Shown: positions 8,424 to 17,274 of the stretch, one piece after another | Layout: every line of letters begins with the position of its first letter | How positions within the stretch are numbered: the stretch's first letter is position 1 | Source: Sphingomonadales bacterium | GTDB taxonomy: Bacteria > Pseudomonadota > Alphaproteobacteria > Sphingomonadales > Sphingomonadaceae | Length of the DNA: 64,000 nt | Assembly: GCA_016704425.1 (NCBI GenBank) | Contig: JADJAC010000010.1 | Coordinates: forward strand, 489,501-553,500 | Direction of reading: 5' to 3' | The notes under the pieces: generated by a model | Databases searched by the model: none | What the model was told of the DNA's origin: nothing | Seen by the model: the letters and a program-made list of their open reading frames with translations, nothing else | Program-made: the position numbers and the translations under genes

Positions 8424-11210
8424 ATGACAGACCAGCCTCAGTTCGCTCCCGGCGAGAGGATCGCCCACGCCGAGTTCGGCGCTGGCGTCGTCCTGGATGC
8501 GCCTCGCGAAGGCTACCTTCGAGCGTTCTTCAGTGTCGGCGAACGGCGTGTTCCCGTTGCCGGAATCCAAGGAGAGGCGTCTCGTACCGAGCGGATTCTT
8601 CGGTCGGTTGAAGGCACGGAGGATCGGGCGCGTAAGGCTTGGCTTTCTTACGAGGCGCATGTCTTGCCGCTGATGGAGAGCGCATCGGCTCTGACGTCGG
8701 CTCGCATCGACTTATTGCCTCACCAGGTGGTCCTCACACACCGGATTGCGACGGCTTCACCACGCAGGTTTCTAATCGCTGACGAGGTGGGTCTGGGCAA
8801 AACGATTGAGACCGCGCTCGTGCTGAGAGAGCTGGCGAGCCGCGGGGAACTCAACCGCGCGCTCATGGTGGTACCGGCAGGGCTGGTGAACAATTGGCAT
8901 CGTGAGCTCAACGACGTCTTCAATCTCGACTTCGAGGTTTTCGGGTCTGAAGGCGACATCACAGACCGCAAGACCAACGCATTCGCCAAGCACGATCTGC
9001 TGATTGCCAGCATCGACACACTGAAGCGCCCGAACCGGATCAAGCGCCTTCTGGACGCCCCCCGTTGGGATCTGGTGGTCTTCGACGAGGCTCACCACCT
9101 GACCGCCTATCGAACTGGCGGGAAGGTCAGAAAGACCGAGAACTACAAACTGGCGGAGGCTCTCAAGGGCCATACCCGTGACCTCCTTCTCCTTTCCGCG
9201 ACCCCGCATCAGGGCAACCACTTTCAATTCTGGATGCTGATCCAGCTGCTCAATCCGACCCTGTTTAACGGACCAGAGGAGATGGTCGAGCATAGGCATA
9301 GACTGAATACAGTCATTTACCGCCGGACCAAGGCGGACGCCTGCAAGCCAGACGGTGAGCCGTTGTTCGCCAGGCGCTGGGTCCACACCGAGTCCTTCCT
9401 CATGCAGGAAGAAGAGCGCCGCTTTTACGAGAAGCTGCGTGAGTACCTTGAGGACGGTTTCGATCTGGCCAAGCGCAAGGGAAGCCAGGGGCGAGCCCTG
9501 GGCTTCCTGATGGCGATTTTCCAGAAGATCGCCGCTTCGAGCTTTGCGGCCGTCCGTCGGACCCTGAAGCGGCGTTTGCTCATGCTGACGCTCAAGGAAG
9601 CCCTTCTCCGCGACCGCGAACTCGACATTGAGGGTCGCGAGCGCCTGTACGATGAAGCGCGTGAGCTGATCCATATTGAGTGGAACCTCGGTCGCGATCC
9701 GATTGGGCGGAGCGAAGTCGATCGGGTGGTGGCCGACCTCAAGTACCGGCTTGCCAGAAAGCTCGACGACGATGCTCTGGAAATGGCCTCAGACCCTTAC
9801 GGCAGCGAGTTCGCCGCGTCACACGTCGAGGATATCGCCTCCTCCGTCGTGGACCTTCATCTGCCCGAGGAGCGGCTGCGCATCGGCGACCTGCTCGAAG
9901 CGTTCCCGCAACCACGCGAGACCAAGGTCCAGAAGCTGCTGGATGGTTTGGGAACGCTGTGGCGTCAAAATCCGGGCGAGAAGGTCGTCATCTTTGCGAC
10001 CTATCTCGGGACTGTCGATCTGATCGCCCGTGAGATCGAGCAGGTCTATCCCGGCCAAGGCGTCGTCGTGCTTCGTGGCGGCGATCATGGCGCTAAGACG
10101 GCGGCTGAGCGCCGCTTCCGTATGAAAGATGGGCCCAGGGTTCTGGTCTGCACCGCGGCCGGCCGTGAGGGCATCAATCTCCAGTTTGCCCGCATCCTTT
10201 TCAATTTTGATCTGCCCTGGAACCCGATGGATATGGAGCAGCGTATCGGGCGCATCCATCGCTACGGCCAGGCACATACTGCCCAAGTCTATAATCTCGT
10301 TCTTTCCGACACGATCGAGGGGCGGATATTCCTGCTCCTGGACGACAAGCTCACCGAGATCGCCCGGACACTGGGCAAGGTCGACGATCATGGGAATGCC
10401 GCTGAGGATCTCCGGGCCCAGATTTTGGGACAGCTATCCGAACGGTTGAACTACGACCGCGTCTATCAAGAGGCGCTCTCCGACCCCACCCTGCAGCGAA
10501 CCACCGTCGAGCTCGAGGCCGCGCTATCCAATGCCCGAGAGGCTCGGGAAGTTGTGTTTGACCTTTTTCAGGACCTCGATGGATTCAGCCTGGATGAGTA
10601 TCAGCCATTTTCCGACGTCTCGACCGGCATGGGGCGGATCGTCCAGTTCATGTCATCCTCTCTTCCCGACCGACACCAGCGGCTCGCAAAGGTGGATGAT
10701 CAAACCTACGATCTGACGTCCGCTGATGGGTCACGCAAGGCGCGTTTCACGCTCGATCGCGATGTCGCCACGAGCCAAGAAGGTATCGAATTGCTCGGCT
10801 TAGACCACCCGTTGGTTCAGGAAGAGCTGGGCCGGTGGAGGGGGCTGGAGCCAGAACAACTGGGTCTTTCCGTTTCCAGCGACGACCTGAGCCCGACACT
10901 CCTTTCCTTCTGGATTGTAGAATCTGCTGTCGCCAATGGTGAGCGGCGGACCACGATCCAAACCATTGCAGTGCAACCAGACGGCACACGGATGCCCGCT
11001 GTCGAAAGGCAGTCGGGTCAGTATCTGAACGCGCCGCTGGCCAAACCCTTCCTAACGGCTGAGGAAAGAGTGGAATTTTTCGGCAATGTGGTCGAGCCAA
11101 CGCTCCAGCGAGAGCTCAAACACAAGGGATTGGCGACAGGCGATTTCAGCTATTCGGCAGAGCTGATCGGCTATGTGGAAATTTCAGGCGGGCAGTTCCA
11201 GCGCAGCTGA
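8424..11210 (+). CDS. SNF2-type helicase/translocase of the BREX-like operon
   Basis: A 928-residue SF2 translocase. The N-terminal 100 residues form a small beta domain (ERIAHAEFGAGVV), followed by LLPHQ (98-102), the Walker A region DEVGLGKT (120-127) and DEAH (about 221). SATPHQG is motif III, and QRIGRIHRYGQ is motif VI in the helicase C lobe. The C-terminal third is unassigned. This is the SNF2/RapA layout and corresponds to BrxHII-like or DrmD-like helicases of BREX and DISARM. It is the last gene of the operon, starting nine bases after the 166-residue gene and converging on the next helicase gene with a 67-base gap. The helicase call is firm; the subfamily label is not. Confidence 0.88.
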   Translation: MTDQPQFAPGERIAHAEFGAGVVLDAPREGYLRAFFSVGERRVPVAGIQGEASRTERILRSVEGTEDRARKAWLSYEAHVLPLMESASALTSARIDLLPHQVVLTHRIATASPRRFLIADEVGLGKTIETALVLRELASRGELNRALMVVPAGLVNNWHRELNDVFNLDFEVFGSEGDITDRKTNAFAKHDLLIASIDTLKRPNRIKRLLDAPRWDLVVFDEAHHLTAYRTGGKVRKTENYKLAEALKGHTRDLLLLSATPHQGNHFQFWMLIQLLNPTLFNGPEEMVEHRHRLNTVIYRRTKADACKPDGEPLFARRWVHTESFLMQEEERRFYEKLREYLEDGFDLAKRKGSQGRALGFLMAIFQKIAASSFAAVRRTLKRRLLMLTLKEALLRDRELDIEGRERLYDEARELIHIEWNLGRDPIGRSEVDRVVADLKYRLARKLDDDALEMASDPYGSEFAASHVEDIASSVVDLHLPEERLRIGDLLEAFPQPRETKVQKLLDGLGTLWRQNPGEKVVIFATYLGTVDLIAREIEQVYPGQGVVVLRGGDHGAKTAAERRFRMKDGPRVLVCTAAGREGINLQFARILFNFDLPWNPMDMEQRIGRIHRYGQAHTAQVYNLVLSDTIEGRIFLLLDDKLTEIARTLGKVDDHGNAAEDLRAQILGQLSERLNYDRVYQEALSDPTLQRTTVELEAALSNAREAREVVFDLFQDLDGFSLDEYQPFSDVSTGMGRIVQFMSSSLPDRHQRLAKVDDQTYDLTSADGSRKARFTLDRDVATSQEGIELLGLDHPLVQEELGRWRGLEPEQLGLSVSSDDLSPTLLSFWIVESAVANGERRTTIQTIAVQPDGTRMPAVERQSGQYLNAPLAKPFLTAEERVEFFGNVVEPTLQRELKHKGLATGDFSYSAELIGYVEISGGQFQRS

Positions 11211-11277
11211 ACACGGCCTGGGCTCACTTCATCCAAGCCGCGCCGAAGCCGTCTCGTGGAACACCGCGATCAGCACA

Positions 11278-13458
11278 TCAGCCAGGCGGAGCCCAGCCTG
11301 CAGCAAGCCAAGCGTACGAGCAATCCTCTAGACGCTTGCGATCACGCCGGTCCAGATGCCCTTGGATCACAGAATTGGGCCGCTTCCCGAGAAGATGTTC
11401 GACCTTTTTGCGGACCAAAGCATCGAATTTGGGGCTTCGACGTGAGAGATACTGGTTGAGAAAGGCGCGATCTGCCGACTTTTGCGGTGGCAACTTCTGG
11501 CTGGCGAGAACCTTCTCCATTACTAAGTTAAGCCGGACCTTCGCCTCAAGTCGTGGTCCAGCTGGCTTCAATGCGCCGCACTTGATCAGCCGCTCACGCA
11601 CTTCTGGCCGAAAGCAATTGCAGGTCGGATTGGAATACTTTTCCAACCACTTCCAGTCCGGATGCCTGCTATTCCAGCGCACTTCTCCGCTCTCGATCCC
11701 GCATAATAGTCCCTCAAGTTTTGCTCTTGTTGCTTCAATACGGGCAGCGCGAGGCTGCAAGTGACCAGACGCGATCAGGCGGGCGCGTAAATCAGGACGG
11801 TGTCCAGGAAAGCTGGGGGACAGAAGATTCTTCAGCCTCTCTTCGGCTTGGCTAAGGTCGCCATATTGCCGCAGTTTTGCGCGACCCTGGATGATGTCTT
11901 CAACGAGCGCTTCAGCCTGAATCGTCGAATTCCCTTTGCTGAAGCTCGAGAGTTCGATGCGCGAATGCTGGATTGAGCCGGCTGCAAATTCCACATCGAA
12001 CAGGGGCACCCGCTCTACAGGGATATCGATGCCTGCCAGCCTGATAGCCGTGCGCTTAGGAACGGTGGTGCTGAACTGACCGTCGGGACTGATGTTGGTC
12101 TTCAGCATGGCCACGTCCGCAAGGGTATCGAGTGAGAATGTCAGCTCGTCCTCCGCAGCGTAAACCTCCCGCATGGGGTCTAAAAATGACCGGTAGTATT
12201 GCCGCGAGCGGGAGACCGCGACGCTCAGCGCGTCGACAGCATAATAGTATGTGCTGCCCGGCTTCTGCTCCGCCTTTCTGATCAGGCGTCCGATCTTCTG
12301 GATGGCATTGCGGTAATTGTAGGGGTTCCAGGCGCAGTCGAAGCCAAGATGAAGCTCAGGGTAATCGAAACCTTCGCGAAGCCGATAGACAACGCAGGCG
12401 ATTTTGGTCGTGCCGTGCGGATCGCGCCAAGCCTGGAGCTGTGGGTCGATTTCATCAGCGCCTTGTCCCGCTCTACTTTCGCCCAGAATGGCGGTTGCAT
12501 AGTCTTGCGTGCCGAAAATCGTGTTGATGTATTGCGCGCAAGCACGTGCGTGCGCCTTGCTGGGTAACCAGAAAATCGCTTTCGAGCCGCTGTGATTGGC
12601 CTGGTACAGGTTCGCCATAAGCCGATATCTGTGTTCCACCAGTGCAGGAACGTCTCGCGGTCGCAGACCCCGCCCGGCGAGTTCCTGAACCCGCCGGGTC
12701 AGCTTCTCAAACGTACTGTCGGCACAATCTTCGTCGATAAGGATATTGCTCTTTTCATGTTGGAAGGCCCTCGTCAGGTCGCGGTATTCGTCCGACAGTT
12801 TGAGCTCGAGCTTCAGCGAGCAATCGACGCGCACCAGATCGACGCTGTTCAGGTGGCCGCTGTCAAATGCCGACTGATAGCCATAGAAAGCAGTGTGGTT
12901 CTGCCTCTGGCCCATGGTGCTCTCGTTCAGCATCCACGGAGTTGCCGAGATCCATACCGTCTTGTGCGCCATCGACCGAATGACGGGGAAGCACCGCTTC
13001 TGTTGGTTGGCCGATTGGAACGCACCTCCCATATGACATTCATCAACGAGGGCTATGTGAGGGGTTTCCTTGTCGATCAGCCCCTTGATGCTGGATGACA
13101 CATATTTCCGCCAGGTGAGAAAATGCCACCGCTGTGCCGGGTCGGCGAGACCCTCCTCAACGAGCTCGGCGAGGCTGGCGCGGGCTTGCTTCAACAGGTC
13201 AATCGTGTGGGCGAGATAGTAGACCTCACCAATTCCGAGCGAACGTGCCAGCATCGCCATCACAACCGTCTTACCAGTACCGGTCGGGGCTTCCAGATAG
13301 GCATAGTCGCTTCTGGCGAGGATCTCTTCCAGATTGTCGACGAGATTGATCTGATAGTCCCGTGCTGTTCTCGCAGACGCGCCCTGCTCGCAATGTTGAT
13401 CGCCAGGATCATCGTCGCTGCGGAAATCCGGGCTTTGGTCGTTCCAGGTCTTGAGCAT
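11278..13458 (-). CDS. DEAD/DEAH-box SF2 helicase with an Arg-rich C-terminal domain
   Basis: A 726-residue SF2 enzyme resembling the helicase part of restriction enzymes. APTGTGKT (57-64) is the Walker A, DECH (140-143) motif II, SATPW motif III, and QKIGRLIRKAEQKPG motif VI. After about residue 500 a basic region contains at least two related copies of a pattern with SPSFPGHRPDLRARLIASG and NPTCNCFRPEVRERLIKCG, suggesting a repeated nucleic-acid-binding module. No nuclease motif is visible. It converges on the BREX-like operon, so it may be an extra defence gene or part of the transfer region downstream. ATG 13458 is the first good start. The helicase assignment is clear; the role is not. 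Confidence 0.8.
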   Translation of the reverse strand: MLKTWNDQSPDFRSDDDPGDQHCEQGASARTARDYQINLVDNLEEILARSDYAYLEAPTGTGKTVVMAMLARSLGIGEVYYLAHTIDLLKQARASLAELVEEGLADPAQRWHFLTWRKYVSSSIKGLIDKETPHIALVDECHMGGAFQSANQQKRCFPVIRSMAHKTVWISATPWMLNESTMGQRQNHTAFYGYQSAFDSGHLNSVDLVRVDCSLKLELKLSDEYRDLTRAFQHEKSNILIDEDCADSTFEKLTRRVQELAGRGLRPRDVPALVEHRYRLMANLYQANHSGSKAIFWLPSKAHARACAQYINTIFGTQDYATAILGESRAGQGADEIDPQLQAWRDPHGTTKIACVVYRLREGFDYPELHLGFDCAWNPYNYRNAIQKIGRLIRKAEQKPGSTYYYAVDALSVAVSRSRQYYRSFLDPMREVYAAEDELTFSLDTLADVAMLKTNISPDGQFSTTVPKRTAIRLAGIDIPVERVPLFDVEFAAGSIQHSRIELSSFSKGNSTIQAEALVEDIIQGRAKLRQYGDLSQAEERLKNLLSPSFPGHRPDLRARLIASGHLQPRAARIEATRAKLEGLLCGIESGEVRWNSRHPDWKWLEKYSNPTCNCFRPEVRERLIKCGALKPAGPRLEAKVRLNLVMEKVLASQKLPPQKSADRAFLNQYLSRRSPKFDALVRKKVEHLLGKRPNSVIQGHLDRRDRKRLEDCSYAWLAAGWAPPG

Positions 13459-13513
13459 GTCCTTTCCTTTCGAGGCAGATTTTCATTGGATCGTTCAGTG
13501 CTGGGGGATGGGT

Positions 13514-13723
13514 TCACCGCCAGAAACCGTCGCGCCTTTGGCCGTGCTGGTTGTCGTAGTTTTCGCGGGTGTCGTAGGCGCTCTTGCGGATACCCACTTC
13601 GACGCGCTGGCCCCCGACGTTTCGGATGTGGAGATCACGCAAATCGACCTTGTTGCGCTGCGCCCAGTCCTTCGCCTCGCGCTCACTCCCGAAGGTCCCT
13701 GCGTCTTCGTAGTCAAATGCCAT
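13514..13723 (-). CDS. Small conserved-looking plasmid protein
   Basis: A 69-residue, charged, soluble protein. ATG 13723 has AGGAG at a good distance upstream. The start overlaps the end of the 13713-14135 gene by 11 bases, so the two are translated together. The protein has an alpha-beta look (REAKDWAQRNKVDLRDLHIRNVGG) and no recognised motif. It closes the minus-strand transfer operon. Function unknown. Confidence 0.65.
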   Translation of the reverse strand: MAFDYEDAGTFGSEREAKDWAQRNKVDLRDLHIRNVGGQRVEVGIRKSAYDTRENYDNQHGQRRDGFWR

Positions 13724-14135
13724 GTCTGTTCTCCTTCCTGATGATGATGTTGACGGCCCGTTTCAGGGGCTTTGCGCGACCCTTGTGCAGCGGGAGAAAG
13801 GCATCGGCGCACTGTTCCCTGAAAAGAGCCGCGCGCTGCGCCACCAGCCTCACAAAGGCGGCCGCGATCGTGCCCACCAGAACTGCGACAAGGATCATCA
13901 GACCTACCGCCACCAACTCGGCGGCCATTTTCTGGCTATCGAGGGCGGCTCGCAGATCAGCGCATCCCTGAACCCCGTGCGTATTGAGGTCGCAGACCAC
14001 AAAGCTGTCCCCGCCAGCGGCACGCGCAATCTCCGAGAGTCCTGCCTCGTTCACCAGATTGGTCAGGGTCAGCTGCTGAGTGAGGTGAATCTCGAAAGTG
14101 TCTGAAGGCGGCGTGCCCGCTTTGGCATGGCCCAT
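13713..14135 (-). CDS. Single-pass membrane protein of the transfer operon
   Basis: A 140-residue protein with a cytosolic-type N-terminus, one strong membrane segment (AAELVAVGLMILVAVLVG and following, about residues 70-95) and a basic C-terminal tail rich in Arg and Lys. ATG 14135 was chosen over the longer frame because GGAGGAAG precedes it at about 12 bases and the upstream residues overlap the relaxase gene. It starts 20 bases after the relaxase stop. The basic tail after the membrane helix suggests an inside orientation. I do not recognise the family; an accessory role in conjugation is inferred from position only. Confidence 0.65.
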   Translation of the reverse strand: MGHAKAGTPPSDTFEIHLTQQLTLTNLVNEAGLSEIARAAGGDSFVVCDLNTHGVQGCADLRAALDSQKMAAELVAVGLMILVAVLVGTIAAAFVRLVAQRAALFREQCADAFLPLHKGRAKPLKRAVNIIIRKENRHGI

Positions 14136-14154
14136 CTGTGTCACGATCTTCCTC

Positions 14155-17100
14155 CTATCGGCTGCGTTCGATGTTGCGTTCGGGAACGTCGAGCTGGGGC
14201 GTTGCCCGAAGGCTCGCCGGATCGATCCGTGAGGCATTTGCTTGCCTGTCCTCGGGTGCCCTCAAATGATCGGGAATTGTGGGCCGAAAATCGCCAGCCT
14301 CGCGGCCGCTGCGCTTGGCCTCGACCTGCTTTTCGCCAAGGGTTTCGAGCGCGCTGGTCTTGTCGCCCGGGTTGCGGTCGATCTGCGCCAGGAGCCGTTC
14401 GCGGTCGTTGGTAACGATTGTGATGTCGTCGCGCACCCGGGTTATCATGACGAGCGCCAGACGCTGGTTCGACAAGTGCCGGGCTGATGAGTGCATCTCA
14501 CCGATCGCCATGTCGCGGGTGTCGCCCTGCGCCTGATGCATGTTGATCGCATAGGCCAGCCCCATGCGCTCGAGCATGCGGTCATTCTGCTTGAGTTCTA
14601 CGGTCTCGCCTGCCTTGTTCTCGAGCGTGACGATCCCATCCCTGATCCCGAGGATCCTCGCCTCCTCGGACTTCATCAGCCCCCTGGCATCATCCTTTTC
14701 GGTCCAGCGGATCTTGTCGCCTTCGTAGATTGTCTCCTTGTGCTTTTCGGAGAGCCTCAAGGCATCGCGCTTGTCCGAAGGGTCGATTGCCGCCGGATCG
14801 AATTTGATAAGCTTGCCGCTTTCATCGCGCAGCATGACCCGGCCCTTCGCGTCGAGACCTTCGACATCGTACCGGCCCCGAACAAGCCCTCCGGGGGCGT
14901 TCTGGCGCGTCACTTCGAGCAGCTGGCCCTTGCTGTAGGTCGAGGCGTAGCGCAGCTCCTCGCGCGTCGCATGGGCCGGGAGGAGAGTGGTCAGCCTCAG
15001 CCCTTCCCCCTGGATCGCCCCTTCTGCCTTCAGGCCCTGCTGGACCATCCGGTTGAGTTCGCCGCGCGCCGCACGTCCTGATGAGTAAATCGCGGTCCGC
15101 TCGCGATCGTCCGGCGAAAGCTCGAGCCATTTTTGAGCGGTGACCTTGAGGTGGTCTGCGCCTGCTTCCACGACGCGCTCGCCAAGCGAGGCAAAGCTTT
15201 CCTTGAACATGCCCGCGCGCACCAGGCCCGCCGCTTCCTTCATGTGCTCGGTGCGTTGCCGCAGACTGGTGTCTATGCGGGCCATTGCGGGGTTATCGGA
15301 CTGGATTAGCGAAAAGCTCTTGCCCGCCTCGATCGGTTGCAACTGGGCGCGGTCTCCAATCATGACCAGCTTTTCAACACCAAGCCGGTTGGCGATCGTG
15401 AGCAGGTCATTCATCGGCTTGTTCGCAACCAGCGACGCCTCGTCCAAGACCAGCACTTTGCCGCGCAAGGCTTCGCGCGATGCCTCGAACTTCGGACCCG
15501 AGCCCGCAAGCGCGGGCCGCAGATGCTCATTCACAAAGGATGAGACGGTTCTTGCTGCGATTTCCTGCCTGACGATCTCCCCGTCTGGCCCGCGGATCTC
15601 CGTCCCGGTCCGAAGATCGCTGACCATCTTGTTGGCAAAGGCGAGGCCGATCACTTCCCTTCCCTCCTGATGCGCCACGCTCGCAATTGCCGAGATGATC
15701 GTCGTCTTTCCGGCACCTGCGACACCCTGGATCACGATCGTGCGGTCCTTGCTGGCGAGCGCCAGTGTTCCGGCGGCAATCTGCTCGGCGTTAAGGTCAT
15801 GAGTGCCCGCGACTTGCCGCAAGCGCCCGGGGGCCTCGGCCGCTTCGATGATGGAGCGGCCTGCACCCTTTCCCGCGGCGACATTGGCCAGCGTTGCCCG
15901 CTCGATCTCGACATGTTCAGGTGTGGTGTATTTCTCGGGCCGGCCATCGAGCCTGTCGCTCTTGCCCTCAAGCACCCTCCCGTCGGCCACCAAGACGCCG
16001 ATCCGTGCTTCCACACCGTCAGCGGTCACGCCCTTTACGCCGAGGTCGAGCGCGGTCTTGACCAGGTCGCCTCGGCTCCAGGAGGTTTCACGTTCGCCGA
16101 TGATCCTGATCGCAGAAGCGGTTGCCATCTCAGTGCGCAGCTGCGTGGGCGTCAGGGTGATCCGTTGCAGGCCATTGGTTGTCAGTGTGTCCGCTGGCCG
16201 GGTGTAGAGCTTCGCGCTGTCGCGGAGCGCGCTCAGCGTCTCCTGTACCCGCTGAGGCGATCCCAAAGGGCTTTCGCGCCCCTCGAAGCCGCGCTCCCGC
16301 GCCTGCTCGACGAGCGCCTTGGCATCGAACCCGAGCCCCGCAGCGCGCTTGGCCCATTCTTGCCGAAGCGCCTGCTTGTCATCCGGATTGAGCTTGGGAT
16401 CGCGGGTGCGCTTGGTGATTTCACGCAAGGCTTCTTTGTCGTTTGCGCTCTTCCCAAGTTTCTCGGCCGTCGCCAGAATGGTCAGCCGACGCTGGCTGAA
16501 GGCTTCGATCACATCGCGCGCCACGCCCTTGATCTCGAACTGGCCGTGCTTGCCCGTGATCTGGGTTTCGTAGCCAAGCTTCTCGAGGTTCGTCCGCAGC
16601 GCGGCGTTGTAGATGGAGCCAAGGACTGTGTTGTTCTTCCAGATCTCACCGTTCCACAGCGCCTTCCAGTTGCCATCCTTGTCCTGCGTCATCGCGGCGA
16701 TGACAGCATGGGTATGGTTCTGCGGGTCGAGCGCCCGGCTCGTGTCGTGCTGGAACAAGGCATAGAGGAGCTTGCCTGTGACCACGCCCTCGCCGTTGGC
16801 ATTGCGTGATCGATCGCGGGCCTGCGCATAGTGCTTCTCGAGATAGGCCATGGTCGCCTTGACGGCGGACAGCTGCGCATCGAGGATCCGCTTGTCGCCG
16901 CCCAACTGCGCCAGCAGGCTGGCCGATTTCGGCATGGAGAATGTGAGGTCTATCCCCGAGCGGCGGTTTGCGTTGCCATTTACGACCGTGTCATCGGGCA
17001 GTTTGCCATCGAGGACTTTTTCGAAGTCATCCTTGGCAACGGGACCGGCAAGACCGAGTGCTTCGGCGCCCTTCCCGCCCCATTCGCTGAGCTCCGCAGG

Positions 17101-17181
17101 GCCATCGCCGACATAGTAGTCGTCCTTGGCGAAATAGTTTGCGGCGCCGCCGGCTGACGCGACTGATGCGACCGACAGCAT
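14155..17181 (-). CDS. traA: MobF-type conjugative relaxase/helicase (TrwC/TraA-like)
   Basis: A 1008-residue relaxase that would nick oriT and lead the strand into the recipient. The N-terminal TrwC relaxase domain (about 1-300) has catalytic-type tyrosines near residues 16-23 (NYFAKDDYYVGDG) and the metal-binding histidines in HDTSRALDPQNHTH (145, 156, 158). A RecD-like helicase follows, with P-loop GVAGAGKTT (about 483-491) and VLDEASLV. F TraI is about 1750 residues, while R388 TrwC (966) is the closer size match. The coupling protein gene lies 93 bases upstream on the same strand and the RHH gene before that, giving the order RHH-traD-traA. ATG 17181 is the natural start. Confidence 0.92.
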   Translation of the reverse strand: MLSVASVASAGGAANYFAKDDYYVGDGPAELSEWGGKGAEALGLAGPVAKDDFEKVLDGKLPDDTVVNGNANRRSGIDLTFSMPKSASLLAQLGGDKRILDAQLSAVKATMAYLEKHYAQARDRSRNANGEGVVTGKLLYALFQHDTSRALDPQNHTHAVIAAMTQDKDGNWKALWNGEIWKNNTVLGSIYNAALRTNLEKLGYETQITGKHGQFEIKGVARDVIEAFSQRRLTILATAEKLGKSANDKEALREITKRTRDPKLNPDDKQALRQEWAKRAAGLGFDAKALVEQARERGFEGRESPLGSPQRVQETLSALRDSAKLYTRPADTLTTNGLQRITLTPTQLRTEMATASAIRIIGERETSWSRGDLVKTALDLGVKGVTADGVEARIGVLVADGRVLEGKSDRLDGRPEKYTTPEHVEIERATLANVAAGKGAGRSIIEAAEAPGRLRQVAGTHDLNAEQIAAGTLALASKDRTIVIQGVAGAGKTTIISAIASVAHQEGREVIGLAFANKMVSDLRTGTEIRGPDGEIVRQEIAARTVSSFVNEHLRPALAGSGPKFEASREALRGKVLVLDEASLVANKPMNDLLTIANRLGVEKLVMIGDRAQLQPIEAGKSFSLIQSDNPAMARIDTSLRQRTEHMKEAAGLVRAGMFKESFASLGERVVEAGADHLKVTAQKWLELSPDDRERTAIYSSGRAARGELNRMVQQGLKAEGAIQGEGLRLTTLLPAHATREELRYASTYSKGQLLEVTRQNAPGGLVRGRYDVEGLDAKGRVMLRDESGKLIKFDPAAIDPSDKRDALRLSEKHKETIYEGDKIRWTEKDDARGLMKSEEARILGIRDGIVTLENKAGETVELKQNDRMLERMGLAYAINMHQAQGDTRDMAIGEMHSSARHLSNQRLALVMITRVRDDITIVTNDRERLLAQIDRNPGDKTSALETLGEKQVEAKRSGREAGDFRPTIPDHLRAPEDRQANASRIDPASLRATPQLDVPERNIERSR

Positions 17182-17274
17182 CTCAGGCTACCCTTGCCTG
17201 TTCGCGCCGGAGCATCGGCCCGGCACATTGCGCGCAAGATAGGGGGCACACATGGCAGGTCTGTCCTGCCGCGC

